From Sphingobium chungbukense (GTDB lineage Bacteria > Pseudomonadota > Alphaproteobacteria > Sphingomonadales > Sphingomonadaceae): a stretch of 64,000 bases of DNA. Below are positions 9,078 to 19,166 of the stretch, in pieces. Numbering within the stretch: position 1 is the stretch's first letter; every line of letters begins with the position of its first letter. A program made the position numbers and the translations under genes. The stretch covers positions 708,501 through 772,500 of the forward strand of contig NZ_LBIC01000001.1 of NCBI RefSeq assembly GCF_001005725.1, read 5' to 3'. Below the pieces are notes generated by a model. It saw nothing but the letters and a program-made list of their open reading frames with translations. It searched no databases and was not told where the DNA came from.

Positions 9078-10000
9078 GCCTCGAACAGCGCCCGCAGCGT
9101 CGGACTGGCCCGCTCCAGCAAGCTGCGCCCCATGGTTTCGGCGGTGGCGACATCGCTCCGTGCGATCCGCAACGCGTCCCCGATCGTTTCCTGCCCATCG
9201 GGACTGATGATCTCGGCGCGCAGGTGGATTTGCCCGTCCTCCAGCCGCCCCAGCGCCGCAATCGGCGAATGGCAGGTGCCGCCCAGCCCGACCAGCACCG
9301 CCCGCTCCGCCATCACGCAGTCGAACGTGTCCGTGTCGCTGATCGTCGCCAGCAGGTCCAGCATCGCCGCATTGCCGCTCAGCGTCTCGATGCCCACGGC
9401 GCCTTGCGACGGCGCGGGCAACATGAGGTCAATCGGAATCGCGACGCCGACATCGCTTTGGCCCAGCCGGTCCAGCCCCGCCGCCGCCAGCAGGGTCGCA
9501 TGCGCCTCGCCCTTCGCCAGCTTGGCGAGCCGCGTCGCCACATTGCCGCGAAACAGCACGACCTTCGCGTCGGGCCGCAATCGTTTCACCTGTGCCGCCC
9601 GACGGGGCGAGCTCGTGCCCACCACCGGCTGCCCGGGAAGCGCCTCGAAACTCGCCGCGCCCACCAGCCGGTCCCGTACATCGGCACGCGGCAGCATCGC
9701 GGCGATCCGAATCTCCGCGGGCCGGATCGTCTCCACATCCTTCATCGAGTGGACCGCGAAATCGATCTCGTCCGCCAGCAGCGCCCGGTCCAGTTCCTTG
9801 GTCCACAGCGCCTTGCCGCCGATCTCGGCCAGTGCCCGGTCCTGAATCCGATCCCCGCTGGTCTGTACGGTGACGATCTCTACAGCGTTTTCGTCCCAGC
9901 CATGCCGCGCGCGGAGTGCCGTCCTCGTCATATGCGCCTGCGCGAGCGCGAGAGGGGAGCCACGGGTGCCAAGGCGGAGAGGTCGGGACAGCTTTTGCAT
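9074..10000 (-). CDS. hemC: Porphobilinogen deaminase (hydroxymethylbilane synthase)
   Basis: Polymerises four porphobilinogens into hydroxymethylbilane. 308 residues from the ATG at 10000 ('MQKLSRPLRLGTRGSPLALAQ'); an upstream in-frame ATG at 10030 would add ten non-conserved residues. 'HSMKDVETIRP' and 'LPRADVRDRL' are the active-site segments, and 'LGGTCHSPIAAL' holds the Cys that carries the dipyrromethane cofactor. First gene of hemC-hemD-mic60-like, divergent from tsaD. Confidence 0.96.
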   Translation of the reverse strand: MQKLSRPLRLGTRGSPLALAQAHMTRTALRARHGWDENAVEIVTVQTSGDRIQDRALAEIGGKALWTKELDRALLADEIDFAVHSMKDVETIRPAEIRIAAMLPRADVRDRLVGAASFEALPGQPVVGTSSPRRAAQVKRLRPDAKVVLFRGNVATRLAKLAKGEAHATLLAAAGLDRLGQSDVGVAIPIDLMLPAPSQGAVGIETLSGNAAMLDLLATISDTDTFDCVMAERAVLVGLGGTCHSPIAALGRLEDGQIHLRAEIISPDGQETIGDALRIARSDVATAETMGRSLLERASPTLRALFEA

Positions 10001-10045
10001 GATCCCGCTTGCTCTAATGATCGCGGACATTAGATGGAAGCGGCA

Positions 10046-11080
10046 ATGACGATCATCCTCGGCCTGGAATCAAGCTGCGACGAAACCGCGGCGGCGCTGG
10101 TGACGGCGGAGGGCAAGATCCTCGCCCACCGCCTCGCCACGCAGGAGGAGGCGCACCGCCCCTATGGTGGCGTCGTCCCCGAAATCGCCGCCCGTGCCCA
10201 TGTCGAGGCGCTCGCTCCCCTGATCGAGGCGGCGCTCAAGGACGCGGACCTGACCCTCAGCGACGTCGATGTGATCGCCGCTACCGCCGGTCCCGGCCTG
10301 ATCGGGGGGGTGATGGTCGGCCTCGTCACCGGCAAGGCGCTCGCCCATGCCGCGAACAAGCCGCTGATCGCGGTGAATCACCTTGAAGGCCACGCGCTTT
10401 CGCCGCGTCTTGCGGACCCGAGCCTCCAATTCCCCTATCTGCTGCTGCTGGTGTCGGGCGGCCATTGCCAATTGCTCCATGTGCGCGGCCCCGGCGACTA
10501 TGCCCGCCTCGCCACCACCATAGACGACGCCAGCGGCGAAGCCTTCGACAAGACGGCGAAGCTGCTCGGCCTTGGCTATCCCGGCGGCCCGGCGGTGGAG
10601 AAAGCCGCCGCCCTCGGCAATGCCAAGGCTGTCCCGCTCCCGCGCCCCCTTGTCGGCACGGCGGAGCCGCATTTCTCCTTCGCGGGCCTCAAAAGCGCCG
10701 TTATGCGCGCCGCCCAATCCGGCCAATATTCGGTAGAGGACATTGCCGCGAGCTTCCAGCAGGCGGTGATCGACTGTCTCATCGACCGCACCGGGCGCCA
10801 ACTGGCCGGCCTTCAGGACATCACCGCCCTCGTCGTCGCGGGCGGCGTCGCCGCCAACCAGTCGATCCGTGCCGCGCTCGAAGCGCTTGCCGCCAAGCAT
10901 GACCTGCCCTTCGTCGCCCCGCCGCTCTGGCTGTGCACGGACAATGCGGCGATGATCGCCTGGGCGGGCGCGGAGCGCTATGCGGCGGGTCTGATCGATG
11001 ACCTCACCGTCCCGGCCCGCCCGCGCTGGCCGCTCGACCCCAGCGCGGAAAAAGCGCGTGGAGCAGGAGTGAAAGCATGA
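10046..11080 (+). CDS. tsaD: tRNA N6-threonylcarbamoyladenosine transferase
   Basis: Transfers threonylcarbamoyl to A37 of ANN-decoding tRNAs with TsaB and TsaE. 344 residues if started at the ATG at 10046 ('[18 protein letters not shown]'), which has GGAAG upstream; an ATG at 10034 would add four. The metal-binding 'NHLEGHALS' (HxExH) and the glycine-rich '[15 protein letters not shown]' are intact. Its stop overlaps the gpsA start (ATGA). Confidence 0.96.
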   Translation: MTIILGLESSCDETAAALVTAEGKILAHRLATQEEAHRPYGGVVPEIAARAHVEALAPLIEAALKDADLTLSDVDVIAATAGPGLIGGVMVGLVTGKALAHAANKPLIAVNHLEGHALSPRLADPSLQFPYLLLLVSGGHCQLLHVRGPGDYARLATTIDDASGEAFDKTAKLLGLGYPGGPAVEKAAALGNAKAVPLPRPLVGTAEPHFSFAGLKSAVMRAAQSGQYSVEDIAASFQQAVIDCLIDRTGRQLAGLQDITALVVAGGVAANQSIRAALEALAAKHDLPFVAPPLWLCTDNAAMIAWAGAERYAAGLIDDLTVPARPRWPLDPSAEKARGAGVKA

Positions 11081-12063
11081 ATGCCCCCTCCCTCAAAGCC
11101 GGTGTGATAGGCGCAGGCGCATGGGGCACTGCGCTCGCTCAGACCCTTGCGGCGGACGGCCAGCATGTCCGTCTCTGGGCGCTGGAATCCGAAGTGGTGG
11201 ACGCGGTCAACAAGGACCGGCAGAATCCTCTGTACCTGCCCAACATCCCGCTCAGCCCCTCGATCGAAGCCACCGGCGACATCGCCGCCATGGGCGACCG
11301 CGACATGCTGCTGATCGTCAGCCCGGCCCAGCATCTCCGCAAGGTCGTGGCCCAGGCGCCCGCAGGCACGGCGCTGATCCTCTGCTCGAAAGGCATAGAG
11401 GCAGGCACCGGGCTCCTCATGTCCGAGGTCGCGGCGGAGGTGCAGCCGGCTTCCCCCATCGCCGTCCTCTCCGGCCCCACCTTCGCCCATGAGGTGGCCA
11501 GGGGCCTGCCCACCGCGATCACGCTTGCCTGCGCCGACGCCGATCTTGCCGCAAAAATCGCGGCCCGGATCGCCCGCCCGGCCTTCCGCCCCTATCTCTC
11601 CGACGATGTCGTCGGCGCGGAGATCGGCGGCGCGGTCAAGAACGTCCTTGCCATTGCTTGCGGGGTAGCGGAGGGGGCGGGCCTTGGCCTCAACGCCCGC
11701 GCCTCGCTCATCAGCCGGGGCTTTGCCGAAATGACCCGCTTCGGCCTTGCACGGGGCGCCCGCGCGGAAACCCTCGCCGGGCTGTCGGGTCTTGGCGATC
11801 TCGTCCTCACCTGCTCCTCGACCAACAGCCGCAATTTCTCGCTGGGCAAGGGGCTGGGCGAAGGCCAGTCGGCCAGGGACCTGCTCTCCAACCGCCGGAC
11901 CGTAGCGGAAGGGGCCTTCACCGCCCCCGTCCTGCGCGAAGCGGCCCGCGCGGCCCAGGTCGAAATGCCGGTCGTCGAAGCCGTCTGCGCCCTGCTCGAA
12001 GACGCCGCGCCGCTGGCGCAAGTCATGGACGCGCTGCTCGCCCGTCCGCTGCGCGCCGAATAA
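11077..12063 (+). CDS. gpsA: Glycerol-3-phosphate dehydrogenase, NAD(P)+
   Basis: Reduces dihydroxyacetone phosphate to sn-glycerol 3-phosphate for phospholipid synthesis. 328 residues with the Rossmann '[14 protein letters not shown]' at 9-22, '[16 protein letters not shown]', the catalytic-Lys segment '[15 protein letters not shown]' and '[12 protein letters not shown]'. It is translationally coupled to tsaD, a pairing common in Alphaproteobacteria. Confidence 0.96.
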   Translation: MNAPSLKAGVIGAGAWGTALAQTLAADGQHVRLWALESEVVDAVNKDRQNPLYLPNIPLSPSIEATGDIAAMGDRDMLLIVSPAQHLRKVVAQAPAGTALILCSKGIEAGTGLLMSEVAAEVQPASPIAVLSGPTFAHEVARGLPTAITLACADADLAAKIAARIARPAFRPYLSDDVVGAEIGGAVKNVLAIACGVAEGAGLGLNARASLISRGFAEMTRFGLARGARAETLAGLSGLGDLVLTCSSTNSRNFSLGKGLGEGQSARDLLSNRRTVAEGAFTAPVLREAARAAQVEMPVVEAVCALLEDAAPLAQVMDALLARPLRAE

Positions 12064-12125
12064 AAACTCGCGATCTTTCCAGATATTGCTACAGTCCGGC
12101 TCCATAAAATGACGCGACAGCATTG

Positions 12126-13646
12126 ATGTCACAGGGGGATCAGAGTTCTTTGGCGGCTGAAGGGGCCTCTCCCGCGCAGCAGGATGATATTGCCGCGCTC
12201 GCCAAGGGTGGACGGACCAATGTGTTCGGTTTCCTGCTCCGTCTGGCTGCGCGTCTGCCCTTCCTGTTCATCGCCGGCCGCTGGTATGGCGCGGATGCGC
12301 TCGGCCGCTTCGCCTATGCCGTGCTGGTGGTCGAATTCATCGCCCAGCTCGCGACTTTGGGCCTGAAGCGTGGCCTTGCCGGGGCGCTTGCCCAGACCGA
12401 ACGCCCGCACAGCCATGTCGTGACCGATGCCATGTTGGTGACGCTGATCGCCTCGGCTGTAGGCAGCGCGCTCCTCGTCGCCTTCCCGCAGGCGATGTTC
12501 CCCAACAGCGGCATCAACGGTCTCGACCGCCTGCTCGCGCTGATCGTCATCGCGGTCGCGGGGTCCGATGTGGCGCTCGCCGCCTGTGCCTATCGCTTCG
12601 ACATCGGCGCCACCGTCCGCGCCCGCTCGATCATAGAGCCCTGGGCGATCAGCATCGGTGCCTTCGCCTTCGCTTTCTACTCGACCCGCGACGGCCTCAT
12701 CCTCTCCTATGTCGTCTCGATGATCGCGGCGCTGGTTGCCTCGATCATTCCGATGACCCGGCATTACGGCATCCCCTATGGCTGGCGTCCCGATATCGGT
12801 CGCCTCTGGCGCCTTGCCCGCCGCAACCTGCCGTTAGCGGCGGCGGACGGCGTCGAATGGGGCTCCCGCCGCCTCGACATGGCCATCCTCGGCCTGTTCG
12901 TCAGCCCGGCGGTGGTCGGCATCTATTATGTCGCGCAGCAGGTCGCTTCGCTGCCCCAGAAGCTGAAAACCAGCTTCGACCCGATCCTGGGCCCGGTCAT
13001 CACCCGCAATCTGGCGGAGGGCAACCTCGGCGCCATCGCGAAACAGGTCAGCCAGGTCGGCTTCTGGATCATTGCCGCGCAGGCCGGCATTGCCCTGGCG
13101 CTGGGCATCCCGGGCGAGGCGGTGATGGGCCTGGTCGGCCCGCATTTCGTCGGGGGCACCGGCGCGCTCGCCTTCCTGCTGCTGGCCGAAGTCGTCGCCG
13201 CCACCGCCGTCGTCAGCGAATCCGCGCTGGTCTATATCGCCCGCCACCGCAATCTGATGATCTCGTTGATGATGATCGCGCTCCAGGCCGGGCTCAGCTT
13301 CGCGCTGATCTTCCTCGCCAGGCGGCTCGGGCTCCAGGACATGGCGCTCGCCGCCGCACCCGCTCTCGCGCTCAGCATGGCGCTTGGCGTTGGCGCGCTC
13401 GTCAAGGCGCGGCTGCTCTCGACCCTGCTCGGGGCCAAGGTCAACGCCTGGCGTTGGCCGCTGCTCAGCGCCTCGGGTGTCGCCTGCATCGTCGGCGCGG
13501 CCTTCGTCGCCCTGCCGCCCAGCCTTGAATGGGTGGAGCTGGTCTTCGGCGTCTTCACCATTCTCGGCGTCTACGGCGTCGTCATCTGGCGCTGGGGTTT
13601 CGGTCCGGACGACCGCGCTCTGTTCCGGAAGCAGAAACCCGCCTGA
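12126..13646 (+). CDS. Oligosaccharide/polysaccharide flippase (MOP family)
   Basis: 506 residues with about 12-14 hydrophobic helices and a soluble N-terminal tail. The 'NVFGFLLRLAARLPFLFIAGRWYGADALGRFAYA' opening is typical of Wzx/MurJ-like MATE-fold lipid-linked oligosaccharide flippases. It probably moves undecaprenyl-linked sugars across the inner membrane for exopolysaccharide or LPS; no polymerase or glycosyltransferase is adjacent. ATG 12126 is preferred to the overlapping TTG at 12123. Confidence 0.85.
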   Translation: MSQGDQSSLAAEGASPAQQDDIAALAKGGRTNVFGFLLRLAARLPFLFIAGRWYGADALGRFAYAVLVVEFIAQLATLGLKRGLAGALAQTERPHSHVVTDAMLVTLIASAVGSALLVAFPQAMFPNSGINGLDRLLALIVIAVAGSDVALAACAYRFDIGATVRARSIIEPWAISIGAFAFAFYSTRDGLILSYVVSMIAALVASIIPMTRHYGIPYGWRPDIGRLWRLARRNLPLAAADGVEWGSRRLDMAILGLFVSPAVVGIYYVAQQVASLPQKLKTSFDPILGPVITRNLAEGNLGAIAKQVSQVGFWIIAAQAGIALALGIPGEAVMGLVGPHFVGGTGALAFLLLAEVVAATAVVSESALVYIARHRNLMISLMMIALQAGLSFALIFLARRLGLQDMALAAAPALALSMALGVGALVKARLLSTLLGAKVNAWRWPLLSASGVACIVGAAFVALPPSLEWVELVFGVFTILGVYGVVIWRWGFGPDDRALFRKQKPA

Positions 13647-13649
13647 ACG

Positions 13650-13680
13650 GAAAAAGGCCGGACTTCCGCCCGGCCTTTCC
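13650..13680. terminator. Bidirectional terminator between the flippase and adenosine kinase genes
   Basis: Stem AAAGGCCGG / CCGGCCTTT (about 13653-13661 and 13669-13677), with an A-run on the left and T-run on the right, so it works for both converging genes. Confidence 0.8.
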
Positions 13681-13683
13681 GTC

Positions 13684-14685
13684 TCACCCCAGCGTCTTCG
13701 CCCGGATCGCCTTCAGATCCTCTTCCGGCCGTGCTCCCCAGTGGGAGATTACCTCGGCCGCCGCCGCGGCGCCCAGTTTCAGGCACCGGTCGATCTCAAG
13801 TCCTTCCAGATGGCCGGCAAGGAAACCCGCCGCGAACAGGTCGCCCGCCCCGGTCGTGTCGATCACCTCGGCCACCGGCGCGGCAAAGGCCTCGTACCGC
13901 ACCCCGTCGACCACGGCGATCGCGCCCTTTTCGCTGCGCGTCGACACCAGCACCGGCACCTTCGCCGCGATGGCGGCCACCGCCTTCTCGAAATCGTCGA
14001 CCTGCGCCAACGACTGGATTTCCCCTTCATTGGAAAAGAGGATATCGATCAGCCCCTGCTCGATCAGATCGATGAAGTCGGCCCGATGCCGGTCGATCAC
14101 GAAATTGTCGGACAGGGTGAAAGCGACCTTGCGGCCGGCACCCCGCGCCGCGTCGATTGCCGCCCGCATCGCCGCCCGGGGCTGCTCCGGATCCCAGAGA
14201 TAGCCCTCCAGATACAGGATCGAGGCGGAGCGGATCAGATCGAGGTCCAGCGCCGCTTCGGGCAGGAACTGCGAGGCGCCCAGGAAGGTGTTCATCGTCC
14301 GCTGCGCGTCCGGCGTCACCAGGATCAGGCAGCGGGCCGTCGGCACGTCGCCCTGCATTACCGGCGTATCGTACCGGATGCCCAGCGCCCGCACGTCATG
14401 GGCGAACACCGCGCCCAACTGGTCGTCATTGACCTGTCCGATAAATCCGCATTTCTTGCCCAGCGCCGCCAACCCGGCCAGCGTGTTCGCCGCCGACCCG
14501 CCGCTGATCTCCTTGCCCGCACCCATATCGGCATAAAGGCTCTCGGCCGTTTCCGCGTCGATCAACTGCATGCCGCCCTTGGTCAGCGCATGTTCTGCCA
14601 GAAAGGCGTCGTCGCTCCGGGCGAGCACGTCGACAATGGCGTTGCCGATGGCGACAACATCAAGCGTGGGGGCAGCAGCGGTCAC
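13684..14685 (-). CDS. PfkB-family adenosine/sugar kinase
   Basis: 333 residues from a GTG at 14685, which has GAAGGA 6-7 bases upstream; the longer open frame has no conserved start. 'DVVAIGNAIVDVLA' opens a ribokinase fold, 'SGGSAANTLAGLAALG' is the first PfkB signature, and 'DTTGAGDLFAAGF' contains the anion hole and catalytic Asp. The closest family is the adenosine kinase group of Alphaproteobacteria, phosphorylating adenosine to AMP in purine salvage; a sugar kinase is the alternative. Confidence 0.85.
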   Translation of the reverse strand: MTAAAPTLDVVAIGNAIVDVLARSDDAFLAEHALTKGGMQLIDAETAESLYADMGAGKEISGGSAANTLAGLAALGKKCGFIGQVNDDQLGAVFAHDVRALGIRYDTPVMQGDVPTARCLILVTPDAQRTMNTFLGASQFLPEAALDLDLIRSASILYLEGYLWDPEQPRAAMRAAIDAARGAGRKVAFTLSDNFVIDRHRADFIDLIEQGLIDILFSNEGEIQSLAQVDDFEKAVAAIAAKVPVLVSTRSEKGAIAVVDGVRYEAFAAPVAEVIDTTGAGDLFAAGFLAGHLEGLEIDRCLKLGAAAAAEVISHWGARPEEDLKAIRAKTLG

Positions 14686-14797
14686 GCAAAATCCTTCGTG
14701 ATTGAGGGGGAAAAATCCCGCCGTCTCTATCGTTCCGTGACGCCACGCGCAACGCCGCTGATTGACGCTTCGCGCGGAGCGGGGAATAGCTTGCATC

Positions 14798-15472
14798 ATG
14801 ATCCTGACCGCTGCCTTCCGCGCCTTTCCTTCGATCTTCCACGGCGCGGCGCTGCGGCTGCTGTTCAAGACGCTGCTGCTGACGCTGCTCGCCTTCGCCA
14901 TCCTCGCCGTTGCGCTTTGGAGCGGCATCCACGCCGCCCGCCTGCATTTCGGATGGACCATGAACGGGGGTGGGCTGGCGGAGGCGACGGCCACGGCGCT
15001 GGCGATGATCGCCGCCGCCTGGCTGCTGTTCCGCGCCACCGCCATGGCGATCATGAGCCTCTTCGCCGACGACATCATCATCGCGGTCGAGTGTGAAGAC
15101 TATCCGCAGGCCGCCGCCCGCGCCCGCCCCGTCGGCTGGGGTCGCAGCCTCCATTTCGCGCTGCGCTCCCTATTGCGGACCATCGGCTGGAACCTGCTCG
15201 CCTTGCCCGCCTATGCGCTGCTGCTGGTGACGGGCATCGGCACCATCGGGCTGTTCCTGATCGTCAACGCCATCCTGCTGGGCCGCGATCTGGCCGACAT
15301 GGTCGAGCCGCGCCATCCCGACCTGTCGCCGATCCCGCGCGGCAGCCGGTGGCTCATGGGGCTCGTTTCGGCGCTGATCTTTCTGGTGCCGGTCCTCAAC
15401 CTGCTTGCGCCGATCTGGAGCGCGGCTATGGCAGTCCACATGCTGCACGGTGCCCGAAGGAAAATGTCATGA
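14798..15472 (+). CDS. EI24/CysZ-like membrane protein
   Basis: 224 residues from ATG 14798. Four or more hydrophobic helices and the topology of the EI24 domain (CysZ-related): 'IFHGAALRLLFKTLLLTLLAFAILA' near the start, 'IGWNLLALPAYALLLVTGIG' in the middle and a C-terminal 'LNLLAPIWSAAMAVHMLH' ending. CysZ imports sulfate, but most alphaproteobacterial EI24 proteins are uncharacterised, so transport is inferred. Its stop overlaps the start of the lipoprotein gene (ATGTCATGA), indicating coupling. Confidence 0.75.
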   Translation: MILTAAFRAFPSIFHGAALRLLFKTLLLTLLAFAILAVALWSGIHAARLHFGWTMNGGGLAEATATALAMIAAAWLLFRATAMAIMSLFADDIIIAVECEDYPQAAARARPVGWGRSLHFALRSLLRTIGWNLLALPAYALLLVTGIGTIGLFLIVNAILLGRDLADMVEPRHPDLSPIPRGSRWLMGLVSALIFLVPVLNLLAPIWSAAMAVHMLHGARRKMS

Positions 15473-15843
15473 CCCGTCTCCATCTGGTCCTTGCCGCAGC
15501 CCTGTCCTCGACCCTCGCCGCTTGCGGCGGCGTCGTGCCGCCCCCCGCGACCCAGATTTCCCGCCCGCCCGCCGGTCCGCCTGCCAGCGCCTTCACCCGG
15601 CCCGGCCCGCTGATCGGAACCGACGCCCGGCATCTCATCCAGATGTTCGGTCAGCCCCGGCTCGACATCCGGGAAAGCACCATGCGCAAGCTGCAATTCG
15701 CCAATGGGCGCTGCGTGCTGGATGCCTATCTCTATGTCCCGCCGCAGGGGAGGGAGCCGCTCGTCACCCATGTCGACGCGCGCACGCCGACGGGCACGGA
15801 TGTCGACCCGGCGAGCTGCTCGGCGGCGTTGCAGGCGAAGTAG
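15469..15843 (+). CDS. Predicted lipoprotein, unknown function
   Basis: 124 residues with a signal peptide ending in the lipobox 'LAAC' (Cys19), then a Pro-rich linker ('VVPPPATQISRPPAGPP') and a small soluble domain with 'LIQMFGQPRLDIRESTMRKL', similar in look to SmpA/BamE-type 'GxPxxxREE' repeats, although this is only a visual resemblance. Exported and probably tethered to the outer membrane. It is coupled to the EI24 gene by a 4-base overlap. Confidence 0.75.
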   Translation: MTRLHLVLAAALSSTLAACGGVVPPPATQISRPPAGPPASAFTRPGPLIGTDARHLIQMFGQPRLDIRESTMRKLQFANGRCVLDAYLYVPPQGREPLVTHVDARTPTGTDVDPASCSAALQAK

Positions 15844-15867
15844 CGGGCGTTGGAATAAAAGTGCGAC

Positions 15868-15933
15868 GTGCTCCTGCGGAGGCAGGAGTCCAGTTCAGAC
15901 GGCGGGACTGGGCTCCTGCCTTCGCAGGAGCAC
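15868..15933. repeat. Dispersed palindromic repeat, family A, copy 1 (short form)
   Basis: Arms GTGCTCCTGCG... and ...CGCAGGAGCAC with a core 'CCAGTTCAGACGG' between them, 66 bp. It lies between the converging lipoprotein and queG genes. The same element recurs at about 52967, 54948 and 57929. Confidence 0.85.
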
Positions 15934-15946
15934 ATTCTCTCAAACT

Positions 15947-16990
15947 TTAAACCAACCGCGCCAAAGCCCACTCCGCTGCCTCCGCCACCACCGGATCGTT
16001 GTCCGCCACCAGCGGACGCAACCGCTCGATCAGCCGTCGGTCGCCGCTGTTCCCCGCCGCGATGGCGGCGTTGCGCACCATCCGGTTCCGTCCGATCCGC
16101 TTGATCGGAGAGCCGGAGAAAATCTCGCGAAAGCCTGCGTCGTCAAGCGCCAGCAGATCGTCCAGCGCAGGTGCCGCCAGCTCCGCCCGCCCCACAAAGG
16201 CCCGGTTTGCCGCCGCCGCATCCGCGAACTTGTTCCACGGGCACACCGCCAGGCAATCGTCGCAGCCGTAAATCCGGTTGCCGATCCCCGCCCGCAATTC
16301 TTCCGGAATCGGTCCCTTATGCTCGATGGTGAGGTAGGAAATGCACCGCCGCGCGTCGACCACATAAGGCGCGGGGAAGGCGTCGGTCGGGCAGGCCGTC
16401 TGGCAGGCGGAACAACTGCCGCAATGGTCCTCCTCTGCCGCGTCGGGCGCCAGCGCGATCTCGCTATAGATCGCACCCAGGAACAGCCAGCTTCCATGCG
16501 CCCTGCTGACCAGATTGCTGTGTTTCCCCTGCCAGCCCAGCCCTGCCGCCTGCGCCAGCGGCTTTTCCATCACCGGGGCGGTGTCGACAAAGACCTTGAG
16601 CGCGCCCGGATGCTGATCGACCAGCCAGCGGGCGAGGGTCTTCAATCCCTTCTTGACCACATCATGATAGTCCCGTCCCTGCGCATAGACCGAAATCCGT
16701 CCCCGATCGCCGACCTCCGCCAAGGCCAGCGGGTCGCGCCCCGGGGCATAGCTCATCCCCAGCATGATGACGCTGCGCACGTCCGGCCAAAGCCCTTGGG
16801 GCGATCCGCGCTGCCCGGCGCGCTCCTCCATCCACAGCATGTCGCCATGATGCCCGGCATCCAGCCATGCCTTCAACCGCTCCCCGGCCAGGGGCGCGGC
16901 ATCGGCCGGCGCGATCGCGCAGGCGGCAAAACCCAGCCGCCGCGCTTCGGCCTTAAGCCGTTCTTCCAATGTTTCGTTTTGCGTTGGCAT
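15947..16990 (-). CDS. queG: Epoxyqueuosine reductase
   Basis: Reduces epoxyqueuosine to queuosine in the wobble position of GUN tRNAs, using cobalamin and two [4Fe-4S] clusters. 347 residues. The ferredoxin-like Cys sets are visible: '[16 protein letters not shown]' and '[16 protein letters not shown]'. '[15 protein letters not shown]' holds the active-site Asp region, and the C-terminus is a HEAT-like helical end. Its start overlaps the first possible start of the divergent ABC gene. Confidence 0.94.
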   Translation of the reverse strand: MPTQNETLEERLKAEARRLGFAACAIAPADAAPLAGERLKAWLDAGHHGDMLWMEERAGQRGSPQGLWPDVRSVIMLGMSYAPGRDPLALAEVGDRGRISVYAQGRDYHDVVKKGLKTLARWLVDQHPGALKVFVDTAPVMEKPLAQAAGLGWQGKHSNLVSRAHGSWLFLGAIYSEIALAPDAAEEDHCGSCSACQTACPTDAFPAPYVVDARRCISYLTIEHKGPIPEELRAGIGNRIYGCDDCLAVCPWNKFADAAAANRAFVGRAELAAPALDDLLALDDAGFREIFSGSPIKRIGRNRMVRNAAIAAGNSGDRRLIERLRPLVADNDPVVAEAAEWALARLV

Positions 16991-17012
16991 GCGATGCGAC
17001 TATCAGAGGCCG

Positions 17013-17972
17013 ATGATCGGGGCTCCTCAACCGACCTATGCCGTTGAAGGCCAGGGTCTTGTCAAGACTTTCGGGCAATTCCGGGCGGTCGACGGCATCG
17101 ACATCGCAGTGCCCGCCGGATCGATCTACGGCGTTCTGGGTCCCAATGGCGCTGGCAAGACCACATTGCTGCGCACCCTGCTCGGTATCATCGACCCGGA
17201 CGAGGGCCATCGCAGCCTGCTGGGCGATCCCACTCCGCTGCGCCAGGCGCGCAATGTCGGCTATCTGCCGGAGGAACGCGGCCTCTACCCGTCGATGAAG
17301 GCGTTCGAGGCGATCGCTTTCATGGGCGCCCTGCGCGGCCTGCCACTCAAGACCGGGCGGGAACGCGCCCGTGCCATGCTGGCGGATTATGGCATGGGTG
17401 CCGCCGCCGAAAAGCCGATCCGCCAATTGTCGAAGGGCATGGCCCAGACCGTCCAGCTTTTCGGCACGATCATCCACGAACCGCAACTGATCGTGCTGGA
17501 CGAACCCTTTTCCGGCCTGGACGCCTTCAACCAGGGCAAGTTGGAGGCGCTGATCCGCGATCAGGCGCGGCGCGGCGTGACGGTGCTCTTCTCCACCCAT
17601 GTCATCGCCCATGCCGAACGGCTCTGCGAACGCATCGCGATCGTCGCGGGTGGCCGCATCCGCTTCGAAGGCACGGTGGCGAAGGCACGCGACCGCCTGC
17701 GCCCGCAGGTACGCCTGCGCACCCGGCTCAGCGACGGCAACTGGCGCCGCGCCTTGCCGGCCGAAACGCTGGCGGAGGACGGCGCCTGGCACTTCGCCTT
17801 GCCGGAGGAGGGCATCGAACCGCTGCTGCGGGCGCTGCTCGACGGCAATGCGGGCATCGAAAGCCTGTCGATCGAACGACCCGGCCTGCACGACGCCTTT
17901 GTCGCCATTGCAGGAGAAGCGGCGGCGCGGCAGATGCAGGAAGACGAAGCGCGCATGGAGGAGGATGCATGA
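17013..17972 (+). CDS. ABC exporter ATPase, NatA type
   Basis: 319 residues from the ATG at 17013 (AGAGG upstream); an in-frame ATG at 16989 would overlap queG. Walker A 'GPNGAGKTT', signature 'LSKGM' in 'IRQLSKGMAQTVQ', Walker B 'LIVLDEPFSGLD' and the switch His in 'LFSTHVIAH' are all present. A C-terminal DUF4162-like domain is typical of the NatA/CcmA-like exporters. It couples (ATGA) to the permease and the pair probably exports a drug, ion or lipid. Confidence 0.92.
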   Translation: MIGAPQPTYAVEGQGLVKTFGQFRAVDGIDIAVPAGSIYGVLGPNGAGKTTLLRTLLGIIDPDEGHRSLLGDPTPLRQARNVGYLPEERGLYPSMKAFEAIAFMGALRGLPLKTGRERARAMLADYGMGAAAEKPIRQLSKGMAQTVQLFGTIIHEPQLIVLDEPFSGLDAFNQGKLEALIRDQARRGVTVLFSTHVIAHAERLCERIAIVAGGRIRFEGTVAKARDRLRPQVRLRTRLSDGNWRRALPAETLAEDGAWHFALPEEGIEPLLRALLDGNAGIESLSIERPGLHDAFVAIAGEAAARQMQEDEARMEEDA

Positions 17973-19159
17973 AGGAAATGATGCGCGCCGCCTTCGTCAT
18001 CGCCCGGCGGGATTTCACCGCGGTGGTGCTGTCGCGGACCTTCATCCTGTTCCTGCTTGGCCCGTTGTTCCCGATCATCATCGGCATGGCGTTCGGCGGG
18101 CTTGGCAGCCGGATCTCCAGCACCGACCTGCGTCCCGTCGTGGGGCTGGCGATGCCCGCGGCCGATGCGGCTCGGATGGAACAGGCGCAGGCGCGCCTCA
18201 GCGAACGGATGGCGACGCAATCGCTGCCTGTGCTGCGCCGCGTCTCCCTGTCGTCCGAGCCCCGTGCCCAACTCGCCAAGGCGAATGCCGATGTCGTGGT
18301 GATCGTATCGGGTTCGCTGACCCGGCCGATCATGACCGGCCAGCCCGACGACATCAAGCGGTTGGAAGGCGACATCAGCCTGATCGCCAGCGCGGCCCTT
18401 GCCGAAAAATCGCTGCACATGGTCCATGTCGAGCCGCAGCCGGTCTCCACCAGCATCGGCGCGCAGACCCAGGGACGGCTGATCATCGGCCGCATCGCGC
18501 AGATCGTGATCTTCTTCCTCACATTGCTGCTCGCGGGCATGATCCTGTCCAATCTGGTCGAGGAAAAGACCAACAAGATCATAGAGATATTGGCAGCGGC
18601 CGTGCCGGTCGATGCGATTTTCCTGGGCAAGTTGATGGCCATGCTGGCGATGAGCTTCGTGGGCATATTCTTCTGGGGTGGCACAGCCTTCGCCGCCTTC
18701 CTGGCGGTGAAGGACCCGGGCACCAGCCTCGCCGAACCGGCGATGGGCTGGCCGCTTTTCCTGATGCTGGGCCTTATCTATTTCGCCATGGCCTATACGC
18801 TGCTCGGCTCGCTCTTCATCGGTATCGGTGCGCAGGCGGCGACCGTGCGGGAGGTGCAGACGCTCAACATGCCCGTCACCATGGCGCAGATGCTGATCTT
18901 CTTCTTCGCCAGCTATGCCGTCGACAAGATGGGATCGCCGCCCGAGATCGCCGCCGTCATCCTGCCCTTTTCCTCCCCCTTTGCGATGATCGCCCGGGCG
19001 GCGCAGGTGGACGCGCTCTGGCCGCATCTGCTGGCGATCATCTGGCAGATGGTCTGGGTCGGCATCATCATCCGGATCGGCGTGCTGTTGTTCCGCCGCC
19101 ATGTGCTGAAATCAGGCGGCGGCTGGTGGAAACAATTGTTCAGAAGCGCGACAGGCTGA
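17969..19159 (+). CDS. ABC exporter permease, NatB type (ABC-2)
   Basis: 396 residues. One N-terminal helix (about 22-42) is followed by a large periplasmic domain and then five or six helices from about residue 170, the layout of ABC2-type NatB permeases. The conserved segment 'LSNLVEEKTNKIIEILAAAVP' is the coupling region facing the ATPase. It partners the preceding gene with a 4-base overlap. The substrate is unknown; Na+ or lipids are known for relatives. Confidence 0.9.
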   Translation: MKEMMRAAFVIARRDFTAVVLSRTFILFLLGPLFPIIIGMAFGGLGSRISSTDLRPVVGLAMPAADAARMEQAQARLSERMATQSLPVLRRVSLSSEPRAQLAKANADVVVIVSGSLTRPIMTGQPDDIKRLEGDISLIASAALAEKSLHMVHVEPQPVSTSIGAQTQGRLIIGRIAQIVIFFLTLLLAGMILSNLVEEKTNKIIEILAAAVPVDAIFLGKLMAMLAMSFVGIFFWGGTAFAAFLAVKDPGTSLAEPAMGWPLFLMLGLIYFAMAYTLLGSLFIGIGAQAATVREVQTLNMPVTMAQMLIFFFASYAVDKMGSPPEIAAVILPFSSPFAMIARAAQVDALWPHLLAIIWQMVWVGIIIRIGVLLFRRHVLKSGGGWWKQLFRSATG

Positions 19160-19166
19160 TCCTGCT

